Source: Wolbachia endosymbiont (group B) of Parapoynx stratiotata
Lineage (GTDB): Bacteria; Pseudomonadota; Alphaproteobacteria; Rickettsiales; Anaplasmataceae
DNA: 64,000 nucleotides
Direction of reading: 5' to 3'
NCBI RefSeq assembly: GCF_947250635.1
Contig: NZ_OX366335.1
Span: forward strand, 1,364,001-1,428,000
A program made the position numbers and the translations under genes. Below the pieces are notes generated by a model that worked only from the letters and a program-made list of their open reading frames with translations, was not told where the DNA came from and did no database searches. Below, piece by piece: positions 45,443 through 54,120 of this stretch (the first letter of the stretch is position 1; each line of letters begins with the position of its first letter).

Positions 45443-46161
45443 TCTAACTTTACTGACAGTCTTTTTGCAACTTCTGAGTATGCTTCCTTTAAGTTTCCTA
45501 GATTTAAACGGAAAACATCTTTGTCTAGCTTTTTATGAGTATTTTTATCCCATAGCCTACAATTATCAGGGCTGATTTCATCGGCTAAAATGATTTTAGT
45601 GCTGTTGTTTATCAATTTGCCAAATTCTAACTTGAGATCAACTAAATATATATTTGCATTTGAAAATAGGTCGACTAAGATTTTGTTGATCTTTAAAGTT
45701 GTAGTTTTAACTTCTTCCATTTCTTTATTGGATAACCAACCAAAATATAGTATGTGATTTTCATTCACCATTGGGTCGGCTAGGTCATCATTTTTGTAAA
45801 AAAACTCGATTATAGGAGATGTAAGTGTCTCACCTTCTTTGATATTAAAACGTTTGCAAAAGCTGCCAGCTGCAATGTTTCTAACCACTATCTCAAGAGG
45901 TATTATCTTGAGTTTTTTGACTAGCTGTTCTCTTTCGTTTAGAGTGTTTATAAAGTGCGTGCTAATTCCTGCTTCTTCAAGCTTTTCCATGATAAAAGCA
46001 CTAACATGATTATTAATTATTCCTTTGCCCTCAATAATTTCATATTTTTCCTTGTTGAACGCTGTAACATCATCTTTAAAGTACTGTATAACAGTTGATG
46101 AGTCTTCAGTTTCAATAATGACTTTGGCTTTACCTTCGTATATCGTTTTATTCAGTGACAT
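45439..46161 (-). CDS. purC: SAICAR synthase
   Basis: 240 residues with 'IYEGKAKVIIET' (nucleotide loop), 'VRNIAAGSFCKRF', 'VDLKLEFGK' and 'LADEISPDNCRLWD', the PurC signature set. It joins aspartate to carboxyaminoimidazole ribotide. It is convergent with purM and divergent from trmD. Confidence 0.96.
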   Translation of the reverse strand: MSLNKTIYEGKAKVIIETEDSSTVIQYFKDDVTAFNKEKYEIIEGKGIINNHVSAFIMEKLEEAGISTHFINTLNEREQLVKKLKIIPLEIVVRNIAAGSFCKRFNIKEGETLTSPIIEFFYKNDDLADPMVNENHILYFGWLSNKEMEEVKTTTLKINKILVDLFSNANIYLVDLKLEFGKLINNSTKIILADEISPDNCRLWDKNTHKKLDKDVFRLNLGNLKEAYSEVAKRLSVKLD

Positions 46162-46226
46162 GATTAATTTAGCTGTATACTATAAGATAATATCAAATTG
46201 CTGCTTAGTTTACTACAAATTTGCTA

Positions 46227-46925
46227 ATGACGTTTAGTGTTACAGTGTTAACCATATTTCCAGAAATGTTCCCCGGGTTTTTGAACTATTCTCTTGCTGG
46301 AAGAGCGTTGGAAAAAAAAATATGGAATCTTGAAATAGTAAATATTCGTTCTTTTGCTAAAGATAAACATTCAACTATAGATGATGTTCCATATGGAGGT
46401 GGAGCAGGGATGGTTATGCGCCCAGATGTGATTGGTAATGCAGTTGATAATGTGCTTTCTGCTCATAAAAATACTAGATTTATTTATATGACTCCATCTG
46501 GTACAAAATTTAATCAGAGCATTGCAAAGGAGCTAACAGAAATTCCTCATGTAACAATATTGTGTGGTCGATTTGAAGGTGTTGACCAAAGAGTAATTGA
46601 TGTGTATACTCCTTATGAGTTAAGTATTGGAGATTATATACTTTCGGGAGGTGAGCCAGCTGCAATGGTGGTTCTTGATGCATGTATTAGGCTTCTTCCA
46701 GGTGTAGTAAATAATTTCGATAGCGTTGCTGAAGAAAGTTTTAGTTATAGTGGTGGTATGCTTGAATATCCTCAATATACTAGGCCTGAGCAGTGGAGTA
46801 GGTACAAAGTTCCTAAGGTTCTGTTGTCTGGCAATCACAGAAAAATAAGTGATTGGAGAAGGGAACAGTCATATGTTAGAACAAAGGAACGTCGACCTGA
46901 ATTGTTGAATGGAGATGATAAATGA
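46227..46925 (+). CDS. trmD: tRNA (guanine-N1)-methyltransferase
   Basis: 232 residues from ATG 46227; an in-frame TTG two codons earlier is less likely. '[11 protein letters not shown]', '[18 protein letters not shown]'-type residues (D-D, P-Y-G-G-G-G-M) and '[17 protein letters not shown]' form the trefoil-knot cofactor site. It makes m1G37 in tRNAs. Overlaps rplS by 4 bp, the usual trmD-rplS pairing. Confidence 0.96.
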   Translation: MTFSVTVLTIFPEMFPGFLNYSLAGRALEKKIWNLEIVNIRSFAKDKHSTIDDVPYGGGAGMVMRPDVIGNAVDNVLSAHKNTRFIYMTPSGTKFNQSIAKELTEIPHVTILCGRFEGVDQRVIDVYTPYELSIGDYILSGGEPAAMVVLDACIRLLPGVVNNFDSVAEESFSYSGGMLEYPQYTRPEQWSRYKVPKVLLSGNHRKISDWRREQSYVRTKERRPELLNGDDK

Positions 46926-47299
46926 CAAACTTACTTGAAAAATTTAACGAACAACAAATACAAAGGTTAGCCAAAGAGATGCCAGCTTTTTGTCCTGGCG
47001 ATGATTTGAAGGTCACTTTTAAGGTAGTTGATAGTATGGGTGAGCGTATACAGATATTTGAGGGCGTATGTATATCAAAAAGAAATCGTGGATTACACTC
47101 TTCTTTTTCAGTTAGAAAGGTAAGTCATGGAGAAAGTATAGTATCACAATTTTTTGTTTACTCTCCTGCATTAATTTCAGTACAAGTGATAAGAAAGGGA
47201 AAGGTCCGTAGAGCAAAATTATATTATCTGTGCAAGCTATTTGGGAAAGCTGCAAGGATCAAAGAACGTACTACTTATGTTAAAAAAAAATCTAAGTAG
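46922..47299 (+). CDS. rplS: 50S ribosomal protein L19
   Basis: 125 residues: '[13 protein letters not shown]', '[27 protein letters not shown]' residues (E-G-V-C-I, R-N-R-G) and 'RRAKLYYLC' are the L19 core. It starts inside the stop of trmD (ATGA-type overlap). Confidence 0.95.
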   Translation: MTNLLEKFNEQQIQRLAKEMPAFCPGDDLKVTFKVVDSMGERIQIFEGVCISKRNRGLHSSFSVRKVSHGESIVSQFFVYSPALISVQVIRKGKVRRAKLYYLCKLFGKAARIKERTTYVKKKSK

Positions 47300-47462
47300 A
47301 TACAATAGGGAGTGATGTCAATTGTATCATCTCAAAACTCTCTCTTATTATCCCAGTGTGTGGCGCACAACTGTACGTTTGCCTCCCGCTGTGATGTCAT
47401 CCCAGTGTCAATCACTGGAAAAAGGGGAAAGTTTTTTCAAATCCTCATGTAAAGAAAAGTAA
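47300..47462. repeat. Intergenic repeat copies between rplS and pstA
   Basis: Short members of the palindromic repeat family: 'tatcccagtgtgtgg' near 47349 and 'tcatcccagtgtcaatcactgg' features near 47397-47419. No gene is seen. Confidence 0.6.
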
Positions 47463-48716
47463 ATGGGTATAATAAAGAAAAACTTTCTTAAGTTACTTCA
47501 ATCTAAGCGCGTACATGCTCGTGTAAAAAGAAAAAATAAAAAGAACAACATTTTATGCTTTTGCTCTTTTACAGCACTGATTGTCTCAATTGGGTGTCCT
47601 ATATGTATATTACTAAGTATATTAGTTAACTCTTACAGTGCTTTAACAGTAACGAAAATTTTATTGCCAGTTGAAATAAATGCTGATCTTATTTTAACTA
47701 ATAATCCTGGTGATTTACGATATAAGTCCATTAGACTACTCAATAACTCTTTACATAAAGTGTTTGAAGGAATTGACTTTAAAGACAGTGACGAAATTTT
47801 AAGTCGTAACTCTTACAAGGAGCTAGAGAGGTTTTTTCTTAAGAGAGTAAAAAATAGTGGTGAATATGAGATTTGGTTTACCGCATCGAGTGTGATCAAT
47901 TCACTATATAAAAATAAATGTTTGAATGATCATTATGCTAAATTACTTGATTGGTTAAAAGAGAAGGGAAGAGTAAGAAAATTTTTTAATAAGTCTCTGT
48001 TTCTTAAGTCTGATTCTTGTGAGCCTGAGAATGCAGGGATTTTAGGGGCATTTATCGGTTCATTAATGACAATTATAGTATGCTTAGCGTTGGCATTGCC
48101 AATAGGAATTATGTCAGGTATCTGTCTTTATGAATTTATGCCTAGAAATAGGCTAATAACCAGTATTGTAGAAATTAGCATGAATAACCTTGCTGCAGTG
48201 CCTTCGATAATATTTGGTGTGGTAGGACTGACTCTCTACTTGGGCATATTTGGTTTACCCCGTTCTTCACCGCTTGTTGGCGGGATGACTCTTTCATTTA
48301 TGATGCTGCCTAATATTATTATTGCAACAAAAAATGCCTTTACAAACGTTCCTATTGCAATAAAAGATGCAGCGTTTGCGCTAGGTGCACCTCACATCAA
48401 GGTGATATTGGATCACTCTTTACCGATTGCGTTGCCACGGATAATACATGGTGCAGTGCTTGCAATTGCAAGGATTTTAGGCGAATCTTCCCCTTTACTT
48501 ATGATAGGCATGGTAGCATTTATTGCTGATACACCTACATCCTTCTTCGATCCGGCAACTGTTTTACCTGTACAAATATACATATGGTCAAGTAGTCCTG
48601 AAATTGCATTTATTGAGCTTGCTGCCATTGCAATTATAGCTTTATTGTTAATGCTATTTGCTTTAAATTTAATAGCAAATTTTGTAAAAAGAAAGTTCGA
48701 GTTTTTTGATTCATGA
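47463..48716 (+). CDS. pstA: Phosphate ABC transporter permease PstA
   Basis: 417 residues, longer than E. coli PstA (296). The extra part is a basic N-terminus, one membrane helix and a loop of about 130 residues. The C-terminal permease domain has six helices and the EAA-type loop 'IKDAAFALGAPHIKVILDHSLP', with 'ARILGESSPLLMIGM' typical of PstA. It imports phosphate with PstB, PstC and PstS, which are not nearby. purQ begins inside its stop codon. Confidence 0.92.
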   Translation: MGIIKKNFLKLLQSKRVHARVKRKNKKNNILCFCSFTALIVSIGCPICILLSILVNSYSALTVTKILLPVEINADLILTNNPGDLRYKSIRLLNNSLHKVFEGIDFKDSDEILSRNSYKELERFFLKRVKNSGEYEIWFTASSVINSLYKNKCLNDHYAKLLDWLKEKGRVRKFFNKSLFLKSDSCEPENAGILGAFIGSLMTIIVCLALALPIGIMSGICLYEFMPRNRLITSIVEISMNNLAAVPSIIFGVVGLTLYLGIFGLPRSSPLVGGMTLSFMMLPNIIIATKNAFTNVPIAIKDAAFALGAPHIKVILDHSLPIALPRIIHGAVLAIARILGESSPLLMIGMVAFIADTPTSFFDPATVLPVQIYIWSSSPEIAFIELAAIAIIALLLMLFALNLIANFVKRKFEFFDS

Positions 48717-49510
48717 AAATTACAATCCTATCTGGTTATGGCTTGAATTGCGAAAAAGAAACTGCATTTGCATTTATGGAATGCAGCAGAAAGCTTGGTA
48801 TTAATAATATTGAAGTAAAAATCGTTCACATTAATGATATTATAGATAATCCAAGTGAACTGAAATTAAGCAATATACTTGCAATTCCAGGAGGTTTTTC
48901 CTATGGTGATGATACTGGTGCTGGTAATGCATTTGCTTTGCGTATAAAAAACAACTTGTTAGACGAATTTCAAAATTTCTTATCTCAGGATAAGCTTATT
49001 ATAGGGATATGTAATGGTTGCCAGATATTAGTAAAATTAGTTCCAGAATTCTCTAATCTAGCTTTAACCTCTAATGATATAGGTAATTACCAATGTCGTT
49101 GGATTAGAGTAAGAGTTAATCCGCAGAGTAGTTCTGTTTGGCTACGGGGCCTGAGTGAGCTATATCTTCCTGTTGCTCATGGAGAAGGTAGGTTTTTTAT
49201 GGATCAAGATATTTTAAATCAATTGATTGAAAATAATTCCGTTGCACTGCGTTACGTTGATGAAAATGGTGACTATGCAAATTTACAATTTCCTTACAAT
49301 CCAAACGGATCTATATACGACCTGGCAGCTTTGTCAGACAAAAGTGGTAGAGTTTTAGCTTTAATGCCTCACCCAGAGAGAGGAATATTTTTTACTCAGC
49401 AGGACAACTGGCCTCTTGAAAAAGAAAAATGTAAACGTTCAGGAGTGGCTATGCCAAAATATGGTGATGGAATGCTCATATTTGAGAATGCACTAAAATA
49501 TTTTGCGTAA
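48713..49510 (+). CDS. purQ: Phosphoribosylformylglycinamidine synthase, glutaminase subunit PurQ
   Basis: 265 residues. 'ILSGYGLNCEKETAFAF', 'IPGGFSYGDDTGAGN', the nucleophile Cys in 'IIGICNGCQILVKL' and the His-Glu pair in 'ALMPHPERGIFF' are the glutamine amidotransferase triad. It supplies ammonia to PurL. It overlaps pstA by 4 bp, an arrangement with no functional link. Confidence 0.94.
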   Translation: MKITILSGYGLNCEKETAFAFMECSRKLGINNIEVKIVHINDIIDNPSELKLSNILAIPGGFSYGDDTGAGNAFALRIKNNLLDEFQNFLSQDKLIIGICNGCQILVKLVPEFSNLALTSNDIGNYQCRWIRVRVNPQSSSVWLRGLSELYLPVAHGEGRFFMDQDILNQLIENNSVALRYVDENGDYANLQFPYNPNGSIYDLAALSDKSGRVLALMPHPERGIFFTQQDNWPLEKEKCKRSGVAMPKYGDGMLIFENALKYFA

Positions 49511-49616
49511 GTATTACAATACGTTACATACAACAAGTTTTTAAGCCATAAAAAGTTACTTTCCTGTTATGACAATAAATCCTTATCTTTGATCTGCAGA
49601 GTAGCTTTCTCTAACG

Positions 49617-50216
49617 TTAGGGATATAATTGTTCCACTTTCCAATTGCTTTTCTCAACAAGAGTATATCTAAATCTAGTGTGTCTCCTATATTCACCTTC
49701 TTGCCAAAATTCAATTACCTTTGGGATTACGCAAAATCCCACCCAAAAGTCAGGACGAGAAACTTGTGTATTGTGAAATTCTTTCTCTTTCAATTCTATA
49801 GCCTGCTCAAAATCTTGCCAATTTTTCAGAACTCTTGATTGTTTTGAGCACCACGCGCTAATTTGACTATCACGTGCTCGAGAAGAGAAATATTCGTCAG
49901 CCTTTTTGCCGCTTAGAAGCCTAACTTCTCCTTCAATTCGTACTTGTCTAGAAAATTCTGTCCAATGAAATACGAGTGCAGCTTTGGGATTCTCAGTCAA
50001 TTCTTTTCCTTTTCTACTGTTTACGTTAGTAAAGAACACAAAACCTTCTTTACTATATTCCTTTAGTAATACCACTCTTGCAGATGGAATGCAGTCTTTG
50101 CTACACGTTGCTAGCGTCATTGCAGTTGACTCTTTACACGGAAAATTAAGTACTTCTTGATACCACTTTGAGAACAAATCAAAAGGATCTTTTTCAGGTA
50201 AGAGTGTCATATGCAA
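49617..50216 (-). CDS. pdxH: Pyridoxamine 5'-phosphate oxidase
   Basis: 199 residues. 'TLATCSKDCIPSARVVLLKEY', 'FFTNVNSRKGKELTENP', 'FHWTEFSRQVRIEG' residues and 'SRPDFWVGF' with 'WQEGEYRRHTRFRY' match PdxH throughout. It makes pyridoxal 5'-phosphate with FMN as cofactor. It starts 9 bp downstream of the mutM stop, in the same direction. Confidence 0.96.
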   Translation of the reverse strand: MHMTLLPEKDPFDLFSKWYQEVLNFPCKESTAMTLATCSKDCIPSARVVLLKEYSKEGFVFFTNVNSRKGKELTENPKAALVFHWTEFSRQVRIEGEVRLLSGKKADEYFSSRARDSQISAWCSKQSRVLKNWQDFEQAIELKEKEFHNTQVSRPDFWVGFCVIPKVIEFWQEGEYRRHTRFRYTLVEKSNWKVEQLYP

Positions 50217-50225
50217 AAATAAAAT

Positions 50226-51041
50226 TTAATTCTGACATGCATTGCAAAAATAAGTGCTACGACCATTTTGTCGTATAAGTGTTATGATATTGTTGCAGAT
50301 TCTGCAAGGTTTTTGCACTTTACCATATACGTAAAAGTTATTTTGAAAGTATCCAGCAGATCCAGATGGTTGTGCATAATCTTTCAGTGTTGAACCACCA
50401 GCAGCAATTGCATCACTCAGAGTATTTTTTATTTCGATAGCAAGTTTTTCGCACTCTATATATGTTAAATCTTGTGCTAGCCTAAGTGGTGATATTCGAG
50501 CTCTAAATAAGCTCTCAGAAGCATATATGTTACCTACGCCAACTATTAGCTTATTATTCATTAATACTGATTTGATATTTGCTTTTCTGTTCTTTAGCAA
50601 CTTCTGTAAATAATGTCCGTCAAATTCATCTGTGAGGGGTTCTATTCCTAGGTTATTAAAAAAATTTAGTTCTTGCTCTCTGTTTAAAACAATCACTAAT
50701 CCAAACCTTCTTGGGTCATTAAAGATTAGTGAAGTGTTGTCAGAAAATAAGAATATCACATGATCATGTTTGTTCTGTGCTTGATTGTCTTCAGCATATA
50801 TAAGCTTTCCGCTCATGCCAAGATGTATGATTACAGCCATACTAGCATCTATATTCGAGATTATATATTTACCTCTACGCTTGATATCATTTATAACTTT
50901 GCCCTTTAGCAAATCATCAATATTTTTTGTTATTGGTACACGCAAATTCCAATTATTGACTGTAACATTGCTTATTTTCTTATTTTTGATTTTATCAAAT
51001 AAGAAGTTAGAGATGACTTCCACTTCTGGGAGTTCTGGCAT
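50226..51041 (-). CDS. mutM: Formamidopyrimidine-DNA glycosylase
   Basis: 271 residues. It starts 'MPELPEVEVI', in which Pro2 is the catalytic nucleophile and Glu3 follows. 'GVGNIYASESLFRARISP' is the helix-two-turn-helix, and the C-terminal zinc finger 'CRICNNIITLIRQNGRSTYFCNACQ' has its four Cys (C-x2-C and C-x2-C). It removes oxidised purines such as 8-oxoguanine. Confidence 0.97.
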   Translation of the reverse strand: MPELPEVEVISNFLFDKIKNKKISNVTVNNWNLRVPITKNIDDLLKGKVINDIKRRGKYIISNIDASMAVIIHLGMSGKLIYAEDNQAQNKHDHVIFLFSDNTSLIFNDPRRFGLVIVLNREQELNFFNNLGIEPLTDEFDGHYLQKLLKNRKANIKSVLMNNKLIVGVGNIYASESLFRARISPLRLAQDLTYIECEKLAIEIKNTLSDAIAAGGSTLKDYAQPSGSAGYFQNNFYVYGKVQKPCRICNNIITLIRQNGRSTYFCNACQN

Positions 51042-51058
51042 GATACCTCCTTCAAAAC

Positions 51059-51286
51059 TTAAGTTTCTGATGGTAATTTTGTTGTTAAAGCTTCCTCAAA
51101 TACGTTTGGGTATTCTGCGGCGCTTTCTCCTAAAAATTCCTCACCACAAACAAATTTTGGAAGGGGTCTGCTTTGTCTACTCTGTTGCTGTTTTTTTCTT
51201 TTTAGAATATTTTGCTTTAAAGCTTTTGCCAATCTTTTTCTCTCTTCTTCTTTTTCCTTATTTTTTTTCATGTTATTCATTATCAT
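51059..51286 (-). CDS. Small Lys-rich hypothetical protein
   Basis: 75 residues. The N-terminal half is highly charged ('KKNKEKEEERKRLAKALKQNILKRKKQQQS') with a helical pattern, and the C-terminal half is neutral ('PKFVCGEEFLGESAAEYPNVFEEAL'). Alternative starts exist at codons 3 and 6. It ends 17 bp before mutM in the same direction, so the two may be cotranscribed. Function unknown. The high-AT, Lys-rich start could also arise by chance, so confidence is moderate. Confidence 0.5.
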   Translation of the reverse strand: MIMNNMKKNKEKEEERKRLAKALKQNILKRKKQQQSRQSRPLPKFVCGEEFLGESAAEYPNVFEEALTTKLPSET

Positions 51287-51299
51287 AATACGTGAACTT

Positions 51300-51372
51300 G
51301 CCGTTGTAGCTCAGGTGGTAGAGTACGTCATTGGTAATGACGAGGTCCCAAGTTCGAATCTTGGTAACGGCA
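51300..51372 (+). tRNA. tRNA-Thr (anticodon GGT)
   Basis: Acceptor GCCGTTG pairs with TAACGGC (one G-U). The D arm 'TAGCTCAGGTGGTAGAGTA', anticodon loop 'TTGGTAA' (GGT) and T arm 'CCAAGTTCGAATCTTGG' are present, with discriminator A. CCA is not encoded. Confidence 0.96.
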
Positions 51373-51513
51373 GTTTAGAGGACGATATTCATAAAGTCAA
51401 TCCTCTAGATGCTAATTAGATTATAGAAAAACGTCTAGTAAATACCTTTTATACACTACCATTAAGCTGCTTTTTCAGTATTACTATTCAATAATACCTG
51501 CCGTAATTTTTCT

Positions 51514-51950
51514 TTAGAAAATCCATGCATTAAAAGAAATTGTATAATCCTTTGCCAAAAATCCCTCACAATATACTGAAGGATTATTAAAACTTACGTT
51601 GGCAGGGTTAAACCTGTTACCATAACTTCCCCCACCACAAATATTTTCATAACAACACTGCTTACAATCGTCAGGCCTGTTTTCCATATCACTCAAAAAG
51701 TTATTAAAAAATTTATCTGATAAGAACTTAGCCCAACTAGTATTGCTTATGTTATATTCAACAAACTTATGAGGGACACATGTTCTCAAATCATCTAGTG
51801 GGCCGAGATTACCATTATTGGAAACACATATTAACGGTAATACAAAAGGACTTCTTTTGCCAAATCCTTCAACTCTTGAATAATTACCGTAAAATAGCTC
51901 TAATGAAAAGTTAGATAGAAATTTCTCTATCCTTTTTATGATAGTTCTCA
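51514..51950 (-). pseudogene. Radical SAM peptide maturase, C-terminal SPASM fragment
   Basis: The frame is open from about 51950 to 51514 (about 145 codons); the first ATG in it is at 51789. 'VLPLICVSNNGNLGPLDDLRTC' residues (I-C-V, G, P-D-LR) are the usual post-radical-SAM strand, and 'CKQCCYENICGGG' followed by 'NVSFNNPSVYC' is a SPASM auxiliary Fe-S cluster motif of peptide-modifying enzymes. The N-terminal radical SAM domain with CxxxCxxC is absent. It overlaps the end of the small peptide gene by about 40 bp in another frame. Most likely a truncated maturase; possibly a stand-alone SPASM protein. Confidence 0.6.
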
Positions 51951-52165
51951 GTCAGGTCTTCTTTTATCTTATCTGCCCAGCATATATTACCATGCCCTCC
52001 ACCATCTCTATCAAACTGACAATGGCTACTGTGATTATTTCTACCATGAAAATTACCTGAAAGTTTCTCTATTCTTTTAAGTATAATACTACTACTAACT
52101 TGACCAATATTAACGCTAAGACGCTCTAATAATAAATCCACTTGTTTTTCTTTATTGTTTACCAT
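51911..52165 (-). CDS. Small peptide, candidate RiPP precursor
   Basis: 84 residues. The N-terminal 45 ('VNNKEKQVDLLLERLSV', 'ILKRIEKLSGNF') look like a charged, helical leader. A short segment then changes character: 'HGRNNHSSHCQFDRDGGGHG' followed by 'NICWADK', rich in Gly, His and Asn with two Cys and one Trp. It is followed directly by a SPASM-domain fragment of the kind that modifies such peptides and preceded by a secreted peptidase gene. I infer a modified-peptide precursor. No member family is recognised with certainty, and the ribosome-binding site is weak. Confidence 0.45.
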   Translation of the reverse strand: MVNNKEKQVDLLLERLSVNIGQVSSSIILKRIEKLSGNFHGRNNHSSHCQFDRDGGGHGNICWADKIKEDLTENYHKKDREISI

Positions 52166-52230
52166 AATTATTTTGCTTTAAAATAGCAAAGTCTAGGTTT
52201 ACTATAGCTTTTGTCAAGCATTTATCTGAG

Positions 52231-53457
52231 CTATTTATATATTGGAATGCTACTCGTCATTTTATTTGCTTTCAAATGTATAACTTTCGGTATCTTGTTT
52301 TCAAGGACTTTTAACTTAATATTACCACTATTAAAGTCAATACTATAACACTTTAGTTCTTGACCATTCTTGAGTCCCATATTATTGCAATCACTACCTA
52401 ATTTAACCCCACGTATCTTTTGTAGCTCTAGACTTCTGGTTAAGTTAAAGCATATATCACTATACTTATCAGTATCTTGGAAAGTTAAATTTTTATTTAG
52501 TAATCTACTGGGTAATAGACTGAGAAGTATGCTAGAATCTCCTATAGAGGCTATGATATCTTTTATAAAGGACTCTGATAAGTAATGTTTTAAATGACTT
52601 GCAAATAAGTCAACATTAAAATTAACTTGCTTTGAAGTCGCTTCATTTATTATTCTATTTATAACATTTAATAAGTTATATTCTCCATTACTAATCTCAT
52701 TTAATTTCTCATCAATTATCATTGCAAGAATAAAACCTTTGTTATAGCTCAACATGCTTATGTTTTGATCAAGTAAATGTTTTTTGCCTATCTTTTCAAA
52801 ATCAATATCAAGTACTAAGGAGTTAAAATACTCTTTTAAAATAGTATTAATTACTTCTAAATATTCATCTTTATTAATAAGTTTCGTGTCAAGTAAGGTT
52901 TTCACTCCATAAAATTCCGTAAATCCTTCAAAAAACCACTTATATTTTTTTTCATTTTTCTTATCGTTGTCTTGCTCTATTATATGTCCTATATATCTGT
53001 GAATTAATTCATGTGATATCACTCTAGTATAATCTTTGATATTTTTTTTTAAGCTTCCCTCAATAATTACATAGTCCTTTCCTGCAGCACCTGTAGTTCT
53101 ACTAAGATTGGGATTATCAACAAGTACTATATTATACGGCTTACTTTCTAGTATGAATAAGTTATCTTGAGCTAAGATAATTTTATTAATAATATTTACA
53201 AGACTGATACTATTATGAGCATTGGTATAAAGCTTATTTCTTTTATCAAGATCAAAACTTCTAAAATTGTCAGTTCTAATAATTTTTTCTATATTATCAA
53301 AAGGTTTTCTAAAAGGTAAAAAATCAGGTAAGTTTTTTAAATGTGATGAAGAGTTATCTAAAGTAATAGCAGAATGCATATACTGAATGTATATAAGGAA
53401 AAAACAAATAATATAATTTAATAGACTGTGTACATTTTTAAGCTTAATGTTTGCCAT
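52231..53457 (-). CDS. Secreted or membrane-anchored M61-like zinc metallopeptidase
   Basis: 408 residues. Residues 11-30 form a hydrophobic signal or anchor. The zinc motif 'ISHELIHRYIGH' has HELIH at 149-153, and 'WFFEGFTEFYG' at 174-184 supplies the third ligand (E177) in the E-G-x-T-x-x-Y pattern of the M61 glycyl aminopeptidase family. The C-terminal part ('LGSDCNNMGLKNGQELKCYSID') could be a divergent PDZ-like domain, as in M61 proteins. It lies 65 bp upstream of the small peptide gene on the same strand. Role unknown; processing of that peptide is one possibility. Confidence 0.65.
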   Translation of the reverse strand: MANIKLKNVHSLLNYIICFFLIYIQYMHSAITLDNSSSHLKNLPDFLPFRKPFDNIEKIIRTDNFRSFDLDKRNKLYTNAHNSISLVNIINKIILAQDNLFILESKPYNIVLVDNPNLSRTTGAAGKDYVIIEGSLKKNIKDYTRVISHELIHRYIGHIIEQDNDKKNEKKYKWFFEGFTEFYGVKTLLDTKLINKDEYLEVINTILKEYFNSLVLDIDFEKIGKKHLLDQNISMLSYNKGFILAMIIDEKLNEISNGEYNLLNVINRIINEATSKQVNFNVDLFASHLKHYLSESFIKDIIASIGDSSILLSLLPSRLLNKNLTFQDTDKYSDICFNLTRSLELQKIRGVKLGSDCNNMGLKNGQELKCYSIDFNSGNIKLKVLENKIPKVIHLKANKMTSSIPIYK

Positions 53458-54120
53458 AAATAAAACAGGACATTGAAGAAGTGTAAGTAATTACGATTAA
53501 GCAAATATAATTTATTGCTAAGTAGGTGATAAGGATAATTTTAATTATCTCTTTAAAACTTTACTCTTCCCATATTATTGAACACCTTATAATAAAGACT
53601 GAGAAGAAAGTTATAAAGGATTCCATATTCTTATCATCATAGCGCTGTTACTACAGTAATAACACTAAGAATAACTATAAGTTTCTTTGAATGATAGTTG
53701 AAGTTTGATTGAAATTTTGAGGCTATAAAAACCGCAGGTACCAGTTGGTTTTTATTAGCTAAAGTAAAGGTCAAGTATCTGGAATTCTGAACATAAAACC
53801 CCCCTATAAAAAAAAGATTAGAAAAAAATGCAGTGCACATACGACAGAAATTAAGTATGTGTGTATGCACTCACATACGCTGAAGAGGATACGCTACATT
53901 TTTTTATGAGTTTAATAAAAAAAGTCTGCAGACAAAGATAAATTTTTGAGCTCTAAAAGTATCTCTAATTGTCATTATAATCAGACTTAAAATATGCGGA
54001 AGTAATTTTTAGCTAAAGTAAGAATACATTGTAGAAAAAAGAACCCAAAAGTTAGCGTTATTGGTAATCCAACTTGGTGTAACGGCACTGTAGACCTTAC
54101 AATAAAGACTGAGAGGAAAG
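53458..54120. other. Gene-poor region with a duplicated pccB 3' flank
   Basis: The 36 bases at 53585-53620 repeat those at 54095-54130 with three transitions, and 'ttccatattctt' follows in both. The second copy is the end of pccB and its flank, so the first is a decayed duplicate. A 77-codon minus-strand frame at 53637-53870 ('MHTHILNFCRMC') has no ribosome-binding site or recognisable motif; I do not call it a gene. Nothing else is seen. Confidence 0.55.

Noticed and set aside
53637..53870. 77-codon minus-strand frame
   Set aside because: No ribosome-binding site, no known motif, lies in a region already showing duplication relics. It remains unexplained but is not supported as a gene.
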